From Desulforapulum sp034007745 (lineage in GTDB: Bacteria; Desulfobacterota; Desulfobacteria; Desulfobacterales; Desulfobacteraceae), in assembly GCA_034007745.1 (NCBI GenBank), contig JAVEQI010000054.1, forward strand, positions 1 to 6,406: a DNA stretch of 6,406 nt. Reading direction: 5' to 3'. A model generated the notes under the pieces. That model was given only the letters and a program-made list of their open reading frames with translations. It had not been told where the DNA came from and did not search any database. Below, piece after piece: positions 1 through 6,388 of this stretch (position 1 is the stretch's first letter; every line of letters begins with the position of its first letter). The translations under genes were made by a program, and so were the position numbers.

Positions 1-785
1 AGAATGGGCCTCCAAAAAAGCTCGTCGGAGGTCATGGAAAGCTTTTGCGGACAGAAACGATGTTTTTAGGATCAACTGAAGGAAGTATTTTTTTAATAGA
101 GGTGACAACTTGCTTGACATCCACCGAGGTTTTGCAAAAGATTGTTACTGTTTATACCATTGGTCAATTATAGAATCAAGTTTAAGGACGTGTTTTACCT
201 TAAGCCAACAGATACTTGATTTAGAAAAGGTCTATTGGAAATCAGCAAACATCTAAACAAAAGCGTCTGTATCCCGACCGTATCCCAAGTAAGTGCACAT
301 GATCAATTTGTATGTTCAGTTCTATAATCTCAGCCCCCAGTTGCTCTTTGCTTGAAATCGTGGGGAAGATTCAACTAAGGAGTAACATGGAGTCGTCCAA
401 GCGGCAAAGCCTTTGAATTATGACCATACCCGGAGGATATGGATTTCTATGCTGGATTAAATAATAACATCCGTTCTGCAAGGGTTTTATAAAAAACGAC
501 TATCAAAAGATCACCGCTGGCGGAGGTTCAAAATCCGTTGTGGCCGGATACCTCTCTTGCCCCGACCCGTTGTTTAGTTCATAACACACCGTGATTTGCA
601 CTAAACTATTCTTCGTTTTGTGGCAACACACCATTCGTTTAACAATTTTCTTGACAAAAAATCAGTTTCTATCCTAAATTAACTATCCTTTTAAATCTTA
701 TAAGCTCTATCAATTAAAAAGGATTCCGCTTTATTGCATTTAACTTTTCGTGTTTAACTTTTAAAAAAAATAAGGAAACCTTCAA
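1..785. other. Gene-poor left region, no supported gene
   Basis: I see no convincing gene in this stretch. Stops are frequent in all frames. The plus-strand frame starting at base 3 is open from the window edge to a TAG at 171-173 (56 codons), and a minus-strand frame is open from about 231 to the window edge. Neither translation resembles a family I recognise, so either could be the end of a truncated gene or chance. Two tiny start-codon frames have Shine-Dalgarno-like sequence nearby (ATG at 387, 9 codons; ATG at 439, 17 codons), but they are too short to call. The last ~130 bases become strongly AT-rich and hold the promoter and leader of the following gene. The region may be decayed DNA or an unrecognised non-coding element. 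Confidence 0.5.
651..680 (+). promoter_or_regulatory. Candidate sigma70-type promoter for the 748-aa gene
   Basis: A perfect -35 hexamer TTGACA (651-656) is followed after 18 bases by TAAATT (675-680), a 4/6 match to the -10 consensus. It lies in AT-rich DNA about 105 bases upstream of the ATG at 786, with no intervening gene. The spacing is one base longer than ideal and the -10 is imperfect, so this is a reasonable but unproven assignment. Confidence 0.4.
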
Positions 786-3032
786 ATGGAACATACCCCT
801 GATGCAGCACATCGCTGGCGATTCAGTCGTCTGGGTGGATTTGATCAGGTCCGCCTGGAAAGGGCTGAAGATCTTCAGCATCTGGTGGAGCTTGATCAAA
901 AGCTTTGGGCTGCGCTCAGCTGCCCGGTTAATGGTCTGGAGTTTGATTCAAGCACCCTGGCTATGCTTGACAGCGATTCCGATGGGCGGGTGCGTGTTCA
1001 GGAGGTTCTGGCAGCAGTAAAATGGATCTGTTCGGTACTCAACAATCTGGATTCGGTAATGGCTGGGTCAAGCGAACTGCCTCTCCAGGCTATCAATGAC
1101 GGCAACCAGGAAGGTCTGCAACTGCTTGCCTCAGCCAGGCAGCTCCTTACCTATCTTGGTAAACCCGAGGCTGAAAGTATCACTATTGAAGATGTTGCCG
1201 ACACCTCCCTGCTGCTCCACGATTCAGCTTTTAACGGAGATGGCATTATTCCGGCCCACTCGGCTGAGGACGAAGAGACAAGAACTCTTATTGAGGAGAT
1301 CATGGTCTGCGTGGGCAGTGAAGAGGATCGCAGCGGTCAGCCAGGTATTTCCCAGGATAAGGTCGAACTTTTCTTCGAGTCAGCTCAATTGTATACAGAG
1401 TGGTGGGCAAAGACAGGCACCAACCCTGATATCCTTCCATTTGGTGAGAATACCCTGGTTGCCGCTGCAGTTTTCAGTACCCTGACGAATAAAATTGACG
1501 ATTTTTTTGTGCGTTGCAGTTTGGCAGCTTTTGATGCTAAAGCTCAAGAACCGCTTAATCCCTCTATTGTCACCTACGAAGCCATTTCCGGTCAGGATCT
1601 TCATTGCGCTACTGCAGAACTTGAACATTTTCCCCTGGCGCATATTCAGGCTGGGCGGTCCCTGCCGCTAAATGAGGGGCTCAATCCGACCTGGGCTCGA
1701 TCCATGAAGGAATTTGTGAAGATGATTGTTGCTCCGTTATTTGGTTCACTGGATCATCTTGATGAGGATCAATGGCTGGAGATCAAAACGACTTTTACCG
1801 CCTATAAAGCCTGGTATGCTGAAAAAGGTGGTGTGGAGGTTGAACCTCTGGGTCTTAACCGGGTAGAAGAAATTCTGCAGGGTTCCCAGCGGGAACGACT
1901 GGAAGAACTGATAAAACGTGATTTCGAACTTGCCGAAAAGGTTGATACCATTGTTAAGGTTGTAAAACTGGTGCATTTCAACCGTGATCTTTACCGTTTG
2001 CTAAATAATTTTGTTGCTTTTCGCGATTTTTATGCCCAGGGCAGCAAGGCTATTTTCCAGTCAGGAACTCTGTTTATTGACGGCCGGGCCTGCGAACTTT
2101 GTGTCAGGGTGGCAAGTATTGATGCCCATAGTCCACTGGCCAGTCTGAGCAGGGTATATCTGGCGTACTGCAACTGCAATCGTCGTAACAGCAATGACAC
2201 TATGATCATTGCCGCTGCTTTTACCGGCGGTGATTCCGACAACCTGATGGTCGGTCGAAACGGTGTGTTTTACGATACCAAAGGTGATGACTGGGATGCT
2301 ACTATCGTCAAGATTATCGATCATCCGATCAGTGTTGCCCAGGCGTTCTGGTCGCCCTATAAACGCATCGGCCGCATGATCGGCGAGCAGATTGAAAAAT
2401 TTGCCGCTGCAAAGGATAAAGCTGTGGACAGCAGTGCCAGTGCCGGGATAGCCGACGTAGAAAAGAAGACAACTGCAGGTACGCAGCCAGCCCAACCATT
2501 TGATGTTGGTAAATTTGCTGGTATTTTTGCAGCCATAGGTTTAGCTCTGGGTGCTATTGGTACTGCAATTGCTGCGATTATTGGCGGTTTTATGGGCCTG
2601 CCTCTCTGGCAAATACCGTTGGCATTTGGTGGCATAATTCTCGTTATTTCAGGCCCATCCATGTTGATCGCCTTTCTCAAGCTGCGGCAGCGCAACCTTG
2701 GTCCTATTCTTGACGCCAACGGATGGGCGGTCAATACCAAGGCGAGCATCAACATTCCGTTTGGAGCAACGCTTACCAAGATGGCGGTGTTACCCAAAGG
2801 TGCAGAGCGGACCCTAATTGACCCCTTTGCCGAGAAAAAAACCCCTTGGAAGCGCTGGGTGTTTTTGCTGGTTCTGCTGATTGCGGTGGGTTTTGCCTGG
2901 AATAAGGGCTATATCCAGCAGATCAGCAATAAAATAACGACAAAAATTGCAGGCCAGGCGGACAACAGTGAAACCCAACCTGCCCCTGAATCACCCAAGG
3001 AACAGAAGCCTGCTGAACCTAAAGCTGAATAA
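786..3032 (+). CDS. Large EF-hand-like protein with C-terminal membrane segments, function unknown
   Basis: This 748-residue protein belongs to no family I can name. The ATG at 786 is preceded by AAGGAAA (772-778) at good spacing. Near the N-terminus, residues 62-73 form a canonical EF-hand loop (D62, D64, D66, G67, V69, E73). Degenerate loops follow at about 148-159 (N150-G-D152-G-I-I) and 181-192 (DRSGQPGIS), so calcium binding is plausible. Residues ~200-560 are mostly soluble and charged, with a cysteine-bearing patch near 440-475. Hydrophobic segments lie at about 576-605 and 608-632, and a third at about 689-706. A Pro/Glu/Lys-rich tail ends the protein. There is no obvious N-terminal signal peptide, so the long N-terminal part is probably cytoplasmic. 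The gene appears monocistronic, with a promoter upstream and a hairpin 28 bases after the stop. Its base composition looks more GC-rich than the genes to its right. Confidence 0.85.
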   Translation: MEHTPDAAHRWRFSRLGGFDQVRLERAEDLQHLVELDQKLWAALSCPVNGLEFDSSTLAMLDSDSDGRVRVQEVLAAVKWICSVLNNLDSVMAGSSELPLQAINDGNQEGLQLLASARQLLTYLGKPEAESITIEDVADTSLLLHDSAFNGDGIIPAHSAEDEETRTLIEEIMVCVGSEEDRSGQPGISQDKVELFFESAQLYTEWWAKTGTNPDILPFGENTLVAAAVFSTLTNKIDDFFVRCSLAAFDAKAQEPLNPSIVTYEAISGQDLHCATAELEHFPLAHIQAGRSLPLNEGLNPTWARSMKEFVKMIVAPLFGSLDHLDEDQWLEIKTTFTAYKAWYAEKGGVEVEPLGLNRVEEILQGSQRERLEELIKRDFELAEKVDTIVKVVKLVHFNRDLYRLLNNFVAFRDFYAQGSKAIFQSGTLFIDGRACELCVRVASIDAHSPLASLSRVYLAYCNCNRRNSNDTMIIAAAFTGGDSDNLMVGRNGVFYDTKGDDWDATIVKIIDHPISVAQAFWSPYKRIGRMIGEQIEKFAAAKDKAVDSSASAGIADVEKKTTAGTQPAQPFDVGKFAGIFAAIGLALGAIGTAIAAIIGGFMGLPLWQIPLAFGGIILVISGPSMLIAFLKLRQRNLGPILDANGWAVNTKASINIPFGATLTKMAVLPKGAERTLIDPFAEKKTPWKRWVFLLVLLIAVGFAWNKGYIQQISNKITTKIAGQADNSETQPAPESPKEQKPAEPKAE

Positions 3033-3060
3033 TTCATTAAAAATATAGACTAATTTTTCA

Positions 3061-3080
3061 CCGGATCAGCAATGATCCGG
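3061..3080 (+). terminator. Hairpin after the 748-aa gene, probable terminator
   Basis: Arms CCGGATCA (3061-3068) and TGATCCGG (3073-3080) pair perfectly over 8 bp around a GCAA loop, 28 bases after the stop codon. The downstream side (CATTTCAATT) is only moderately T-rich, so termination may be weak or Rho-assisted. On the opposite strand the stem is followed by TGAAAAATTAG, which is also not a strong U-tract. Confidence 0.5.
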
Positions 3081-3125
3081 CATTTCAATTGCAGAGTATA
3101 AAGGACACAGCTGTTAAAATGGATT

Positions 3126-3167
3126 AGAGGCGCTATCCAGGCCTCTTCGGGTTTCAACATTTTTTTT
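3126..3167 (+). terminator. Second weak hairpin with T-run
   Basis: AGAGGC (3126-3131) pairs with GCCTCT (3141-3146) around a 9-base loop. A run of eight T residues begins at 3160, 13 bases after the stem. That distance is too long for a textbook intrinsic terminator. It could be a back-up terminator or simply AT-rich spacer ahead of the next operon. Confidence 0.25.
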
Positions 3168-3197
3168 GTTTTGTTTACAACCATTTTTTCATCCTGT

Positions 3198-3213
3198 ATC
3201 TGTATATACAGAT
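3198..3213. promoter_or_regulatory. Perfect 16-bp palindrome, candidate operator of the iron-sulfur operon
   Basis: ATCTGTATATACAGAT is its own reverse complement over all 16 bases. It lies 58 bases upstream of the ATG of the iron-sulfur gene, where a regulator could bind over or near the promoter. A TTTACA at 3174-3179 could serve as a -35, placing the palindrome over the -10 region, but no good -10 is visible. The core CTGT-N4-ACAG is shorter than the E. coli LexA box (CTGT-N8-ACAG), so I do not call it a LexA site. The cognate regulator is unknown. Confidence 0.4.
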
Positions 3214-3222
3214 CAGAGACAT

Positions 3223-3244
3223 ATTTATTAATTTAATAATAAAT
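3223..3244. repeat. AT-only inverted repeat upstream of the iron-sulfur gene
   Basis: ATTTATTA (3223-3230) and TAATAAAT (3237-3244) are perfect 8-base inverted arms around ATTTAA. Together with the 16-bp palindrome just upstream they make a dense symmetric region before the gene. It may be a second protein-binding site. Low-complexity AT DNA produces such symmetry easily, so support is modest. Confidence 0.25.
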
Positions 3245-3271
3245 TCGATTAACCATGAGCAGGATTTTCCC

Positions 3272-4246
3272 ATGATAAAAAAACTTTCAAGACGATCCTT
3301 CATTAAATTCGGAACCGCAGCTGTCTGTTCTGTTGCTGCTGCAAGTGTGCCTGCGCAAGGCTTTGCATCAGGCAGGGAAGAGCATATCGCAACCATGCTT
3401 GATATCAGTAAATGTATTGGTTGTGGAGAATGTGTTGATGCATGTTCTGAGGTTAATGGTGGAAAGTATCCAAACCCTGAAAAACCTTTTCCAAAAATGT
3501 ATCCTTCAAGGGTAAAGGTTGAGGACTGGTCAGACAAAAAGGACGTTTCTGACAGATTAACACCTTACAACTGGCTCTTTATTCAGTATGCAGATGTTAA
3601 GATAAACGGGGAAGAGAGGGAACTTTCAATTCCGAGGAGATGCATGCACTGTGTCAACCCTCCATGCGTAAAACTTTGCCCCTGGGGTGCGGCAGAACAA
3701 TTACAGAACGGAATCTCCCGCCTTAATCCCGATCTTTGTCTTGGTGGTTCCAAATGTAATGAAGTCTGCCCGTGGGATGTTCCCCAAAGACAGACCGGTA
3801 CAGGTCTTTACCTTAACATACTCCCATCAATTGCCGGAAACGGGGTTATGTATAAGTGTGACAGATGCTATGATCGTATAAAAAATGGTAAAGAACCCGC
3901 ATGTATAGAAGCTTGCCCTGAGAATGTGCAAACAATCGGACCAAGAGACGAGATAATAGAAAAAGCGTACAAGCTTGCCAGGGAGACAGGCGGTTATGTT
4001 TACGGTGATAAGGAAAATGGAGGTACAAACACAATTTATGTTTCACCTGTTCCTTTTGCCGAGCTGAACAAAGCCATAAAAACAGGCAAGGGCATGCCGG
4101 ATCTAAAACCTGAACCAAACAGAATGGCTTCAGCTGAAAATCTAACAAAAGCTATGTTCTTTGCCCCCCTTGCCGGAGTTGCAGCTGCTGTTGGTAAAAT
4201 TTATGCTTCAGGCAGAAAAAAAGATTCTGATGAAAAGGGGAAGTAA
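3272..4246 (+). CDS. Tat-exported four-cluster ferredoxin-type electron-transfer subunit (FdnH/HybA/NarH-like fold)
   Basis: This 324-residue protein begins with a Tat signal (RRSFIKFG at 7-14, then an Ala-rich hydrophobic stretch to about residue 32), so it should be folded with its clusters and exported. Cysteines fall in four groups: C48/51/54/58, C124/127/132/136, C156/162/166 and C196/199/211/215. The fifteen ligands fit three [4Fe-4S] clusters and one three-cysteine cluster, because the position expected to be Cys in the third group is G159. The arrangement matches beta subunits of formate dehydrogenase N, hydrogenase-2 (HybA) and other molybdopterin-type oxidoreductases. Near the C-terminus, residues ~294-310 are hydrophobic and could anchor it in the membrane. 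ATG 3272 follows AGGA at 3261-3264. The gene is the first of a two-gene operon with the membrane subunit 4 bp downstream. No catalytic subunit is present, so the substrate cannot be told. Confidence 0.9.
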   Translation: MIKKLSRRSFIKFGTAAVCSVAAASVPAQGFASGREEHIATMLDISKCIGCGECVDACSEVNGGKYPNPEKPFPKMYPSRVKVEDWSDKKDVSDRLTPYNWLFIQYADVKINGEERELSIPRRCMHCVNPPCVKLCPWGAAEQLQNGISRLNPDLCLGGSKCNEVCPWDVPQRQTGTGLYLNILPSIAGNGVMYKCDRCYDRIKNGKEPACIEACPENVQTIGPRDEIIEKAYKLARETGGYVYGDKENGGTNTIYVSPVPFAELNKAIKTGKGMPDLKPEPNRMASAENLTKAMFFAPLAGVAAAVGKIYASGRKKDSDEKGK

Positions 4247-4250
4247 AAAA

Positions 4251-4709
4251 ATGCAAACCAAAATTATCAATAAAATATATTTTTTGTCTGTTTTTATGCT
4301 TACCCTGACCGGTTTTGGGCAAATGCCTATATTTAAAAGGTACTATGTTGCAGATATACCCGGATTAGGGTGGCTTGCAGAGTTCTATATCACGCATTAT
4401 TTACACTACCTCACCGCTGTTATATTTCTTGGTCTTTCAGCCTATGCGGTTATCGATTACTTTTTATCAGGGAAAAAGCGCAGATTAAAAATTACAACCT
4501 CCGGGTATGTAAAAGTTTTTATACTTTCAGGGCTGATAATTACCGGGATCCTTTTGGTTTTAAAGAACTTTGAAGGCTACCTTTTTTCACCGGGAATCAT
4601 AACCCTTCTGGACATTATACATTTAGTACTTGTAATGGTTCTTTTGGCGGTTTCCCTTTTAACACTTGTTTTAAAAAAGAGATGGATAACACAAAATATT
4701 GACGAGTAA
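4251..4709 (+). CDS. Small four-helix membrane subunit, cytochrome b-like
   Basis: The 152-residue product has four predicted transmembrane segments (about 9-27, 49-71, 87-104 and 116-141). Helix 2 begins with THYLHY, giving histidines H49 and H52, and H124 lies in helix 4 (DIIHLV). This pattern resembles the diheme cytochrome b subunits of formate dehydrogenase and thiosulfate reductase, which pass electrons between quinone and the iron-sulfur subunit. The first helix, which usually carries a heme-ligating His, has none here, so heme content is uncertain. I chose ATG 4251 because it lies 4 bp after the upstream stop and follows a purine-rich AAAAGGGGAAG. The frame stays open upstream to 4161, but that start would overlap the iron-sulfur gene by about 85 bases. 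It is co-transcribed with the iron-sulfur gene and is its likely membrane anchor and quinone-side partner. Confidence 0.8.
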   Translation: MQTKIINKIYFLSVFMLTLTGFGQMPIFKRYYVADIPGLGWLAEFYITHYLHYLTAVIFLGLSAYAVIDYFLSGKKRRLKITTSGYVKVFILSGLIITGILLVLKNFEGYLFSPGIITLLDIIHLVLVMVLLAVSLLTLVLKKRWITQNIDE

Positions 4710-4713
4710 GTTC

Positions 4714-4736
4714 GTTACAGAGTTGTTCTTTGTAAC
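4714..4736 (+). terminator. Hairpin ending the iron-sulfur/cytochrome operon
   Basis: GTTACAGAG (4714-4722) and CTTTGTAAC (4728-4736) form a 9-bp stem with one G-U pair around the loop TTGTT, starting 5 bases after the stop codon. Only three T residues follow the stem, so it may be a weak terminator or a 3'-end stabilising structure. Its position directly after the operon and before a new promoter supports a transcript-end role. Confidence 0.45.
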
Positions 4737-4758
4737 TTTGCCGGGCAATTTATAACCC

Positions 4759-4786
4759 TTGACACTAAGGGATGATTGTTTATTAT
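4759..4786 (+). promoter_or_regulatory. Strong sigma70-type promoter for the ABM-fold gene
   Basis: A perfect TTGACA (4759-4764) is separated by 16 bases from TATTAT (4781-4786), a 5/6 match to the -10 consensus. Transcription would start near 4793, leaving a leader of about 130 bases before the ATG at 4922. I recognise no riboswitch or leader peptide in that leader. Confidence 0.6.
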
Positions 4787-4909
4787 ATTTATTACGGTTA
4801 CGATTTTTTAAATTCCCAATTTTCGTCACCAACTATATTTTTTTGGCCCCGCATCCAAGACCGTTGGGAACAAGGATTTAAGCATTTAATCAAAACGTCG
4901 TGTATACAT

Positions 4910-4917
4910 GGAGGTGA
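4910..4917 (+). promoter_or_regulatory. Near-ideal Shine-Dalgarno fixing the ABM gene start
   Basis: GGAGGTGA is an eight-base match to the anti-Shine-Dalgarno sequence, with its GGAGG core 7 bases before ATG 4922. It decides the start: the same frame is open back to 4772, but the extra 50 codons overlap the promoter and have no such site. Confidence 0.8.
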
Positions 4918-4921
4918 CATT

Positions 4922-5212
4922 ATGTTTATAGCTCTTATCTCTTTTCCGCCCATAAAATCTGGCAAAGATGCTGAGTTTCGAGAGTGGTTTGCCTCGTCAA
5001 ACAAAGAATTCTCTAACTTTGATGGTTTTATCGGTAGGAGGCTCTTAAAACCTCTTGGTGATGGCAATTATGCCGGTATTGTTGAGTTTGAAAATCAGGA
5101 CAAATTTAAGGCAATGCATAGCAGCCCTGCCCATGACAAAGCAGGTAAGCGCGTAATGCCCCTATTTGACGGCAATCCTACGCCCCATTTTTATGAGGTA
5201 ATTCTAGGATAA
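4922..5212 (+). CDS. Small antibiotic-biosynthesis-monooxygenase (ABM) fold protein
   Basis: The 96-residue product has the length and pattern of the ABM/dimeric alpha-beta barrel superfamily. It shows an N-terminal beta strand (MFIALISFPP), an amphipathic helix containing EWFASSNKEF, a DGF turn near 34-36, a strand with YAGIVEF, and a second helix with the S-x-x-H type segment (HSSPAH, H66 and H71) before a C-terminal strand (HFYEVI). Members include small cofactor-independent oxygenases, heme-degrading enzymes and proteins of unknown role. Nothing visible fixes the substrate here. The gene has its own promoter, an excellent ribosome-binding site and a terminator, so it looks monocistronic and well expressed. 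The family assignment rests on the overall pattern, not on diagnostic catalytic residues. Confidence 0.75.
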   Translation: MFIALISFPPIKSGKDAEFREWFASSNKEFSNFDGFIGRRLLKPLGDGNYAGIVEFENQDKFKAMHSSPAHDKAGKRVMPLFDGNPTPHFYEVILG

Positions 5213-5230
5213 TAAAAAACGGTTAATCCC

Positions 5231-5248
5231 CTGCAGCACAACCTGCAG
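5231..5248. repeat. Short CTGCAG hairpin after the ABM gene
   Basis: CTGCAG occurs at 5231-5236 and 5243-5248 with CACAAC between. Because the hexamer is self-complementary, the pair can form a 6-bp stem with a 6-base loop. It lies between the stop codon and the stronger terminator and may be part of the 3' untranslated structure. Confidence 0.3.
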
Positions 5249-5266
5249 AGATAAATTGTGAAATCA

Positions 5267-5305
5267 AAAAAAACCAGTTCTCTTAATTCGGGATCTGGTT
5301 TTTTT
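5267..5305 (+). terminator. Intrinsic terminator after the ABM gene
   Basis: An A-rich arm ending in ACCAG (5267-5277) pairs with CTGG plus a run of seven T residues (5295-5305). The 17-base loop can pair further internally (CTC with GGG). Adenines before the stem and thymines after it make a typical, possibly bidirectional, intrinsic terminator about 55 bases after the stop. Confidence 0.7.
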
Positions 5306-5391
5306 GGTCTATCCATACCTAAGTGTAGGCCCGAAAAGCCGTGTGGCACATTTCGATCCTTAAGCGCCATAACAAAGGGAACACTCAATAA

Positions 5392-5784
5392 ATGGTGAGG
5401 TATATGAAAATTATGAAAAAGGGATTGGTACTCTTAGCGGTGTTATTTGGCCTTGCAACAATTTTTGCAGGCACTCGTGTCCTTCTGGGTTCAGATCCAG
5501 GATATATCGTTTACCGTCCTCTGCTGATCTACAACGCAATAATGGGTATTATGTATGTTTCAGCAGGCATCATCGCTTTACGGAATGTCAAACAAGGCAT
5601 GTATGCAGCAGCGGTCATATTCATTCTTAATCTCCTGGTGCTGTCAGCAATTTATTATTTGTATACAGGAGGAAGCCCGATTGCTATTGACAGCCTTCGT
5701 GCTATGACTCTACGAACCGTAGTCTGGCTCGTCTTGTTTGTCGGTTTTGGGTGGTTAAGCCATAGGAATGCAAGCGCTCTATAG
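5392..5784 (+). CDS. Small four-helix integral membrane protein, unknown function
   Basis: The product is up to 130 residues long. Four hydrophobic segments at about 11-32, 44-63, 69-91 and 106-123 account for most of it. Short loops contain GSDPGYIVYRPL between helices 1 and 2, and SLRAMTLRTVVW leading into helix 4. I know no function for it, and no ligand or catalytic motif is visible. The start is ambiguous. ATG 5392 has AAAGGGA (5374-5380) upstream, while in-frame ATGs at 5404 and 5413 follow GGTGAGG (5394-5400), with the spacing slightly better for 5413. All choices keep the four helices. It lies about 85 bases after the preceding terminator and has its own terminator, so it is probably a separate unit. 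Confidence 0.75.
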   Translation: MVRYMKIMKKGLVLLAVLFGLATIFAGTRVLLGSDPGYIVYRPLLIYNAIMGIMYVSAGIIALRNVKQGMYAAAVIFILNLLVLSAIYYLYTGGSPIAIDSLRAMTLRTVVWLVLFVGFGWLSHRNASAL

Positions 5785-5794
5785 GCCCACCCCA

Positions 5795-5840
5795 TAAGCC
5801 ACCTTGGGTGATACCCCTTTTTTTTATAGGAGGTGGCTTA
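5795..5840. terminator. Nested hairpins with T8 tract between convergent genes
   Basis: GGGT (5806-5809) pairs with ACCC (5813-5816) and is followed by C and eight T residues (5818-5825), an intrinsic terminator for the plus-strand membrane-protein gene. A larger perfect inverted repeat encloses it: TAAGCCACCT (5795-5804) and AGGTGGCTTA (5831-5840). The outer stem may serve transcripts from either direction, since the umuC remnant converges from the right with its stop at 5881. The inner stem is short, so alternative pairing (CACCC with GGGTG) is possible. Confidence 0.55.
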
Positions 5841-6300
5841 GTCGAACTGAATCTGAGGTTTATAGGTCCGATCAGTAGGGCTACCGAACACTCAAAAGTT
5901 GATCCCAGTCGGTTGTGTAGGCAGGGGAGCGATGGTTGCAGGCCGCCTTCCAGGATTGACGGTCGGAAAGACCCATGGCTGCATATCGAAGATACTGACT
6001 GCCCATGCGGACGTTAATTTTATCCATGGTCTGCATAAGCTTTTGCTGCTTCGATCTGTCTATGGTGTCAAAAAGATCAAGCTGAATCTGACCTTCCTGG
6101 ACCAGGCTCGAAAATACCACCCCTGTTTTTGTGTACTCTTTCCCAGATTGAAATATCTGCTTCAGCAGTTTTTTCCCGTGCTTGATCAATTCAGGTGTGT
6201 CGCTTGACGGTGTGGGCAGTGCCGCTGTTTTGGAGTTGTAATAAAAGGGTTGGGATTTGAAACGGCTGGTCATCACATATACAGATAGGAAGATGCTTTT

Positions 6301-6308
6301 AGTCAAGA
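6301..6308. repeat. Left copy of the 8-bp direct repeat flanking the insert
   Basis: AGTCAAGA here is identical to 6389-6396, and identity ends exactly at both edges (T/G before, A/C after). On the minus strand this copy encodes part of the UmuC segment VLT, so it is native umuC sequence. Confidence 0.5.
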
Positions 6309-6388
6309 AAAGTATGAAAACTTATTAAAGAGTTTAAATATGCACTCAACCAGGCACTGACACAACATGTTGTGCCAGTGCCTGGTTG
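6309..6388. mobile_element. Candidate ~80-bp palindromic insertion element in umuC
   Basis: This stretch interrupts umuC and is flanked by AGTCAAGA at 6301-6308 and again at 6389-6396, as expected for an 8-bp target duplication. Joining the flanks through one repeat copy gives, on the minus strand, FRNVLTKSIFLSVY in frame with the rest of UmuC. The Arg lies the same distance from the SVY/SVF strand as the LR of E. coli UmuC. The right half of the insert is nearly all palindrome and the left ~35 bases are AT-rich. It has no coding capacity of its own, and I see no matching terminal inverted repeats, so it is not a standard MITE. Transposase and family are unknown. Only 10 bases are visible past the right repeat. 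Confidence 0.45.

Noticed and set aside
387..492. Tiny frames at ATG 387 (9 codons) and ATG 439 (17 codons) with GGAG/GGAGG upstream
   Set aside because: They are very short, the spacing before 439 is only 2 bases, and there is no downstream gene that a leader peptide would attenuate.
519..546. Segment resembling the anticodon arm of a tRNA-Sec (GCGGAGGTTCAAAATCCGTTG)
   Set aside because: The loop contains TTCAAA and short pairing arms, but the closing pair is mismatched, and I find no matching acceptor stem, D-arm or T-arm at the right distances. Probably chance, or at most a fragment.
3198..3213. LexA (SOS) box upstream of the iron-sulfur gene
   Set aside because: The CTGT...ACAG halves are 4 bases apart, not the 8 of the E. 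coli box, and the gene is not an SOS gene. Kept only as an unassigned palindrome.
3315..3334. Possible lipoprotein signal using C19 of the iron-sulfur protein
   Set aside because: The residue before the Cys is Val and there is no proper lipobox. The twin-arginine signal with a later Ala cleavage site fits better.
4772..4921. N-terminal extension of the ABM-fold gene back to ATG 4772
   Set aside because: It would overlap the -10 promoter element and has no ribosome-binding site, while ATG 4922 has GGAGGTGA and gives the usual family length.
5320..5391. Integron attC-like site before the small membrane-protein gene (ATAACAAAGGG)
   Set aside because: No matching GTTRRRY core partner or imperfect palindrome of attC type is present nearby.
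6277..6286. ATATACAGAT shared with the palindrome at 3204-3213
   Set aside because: At 6277 it lies within conserved UmuC coding sequence (SVYV) and lacks the second half of the palindrome, so the 10-base match is likely coincidental.
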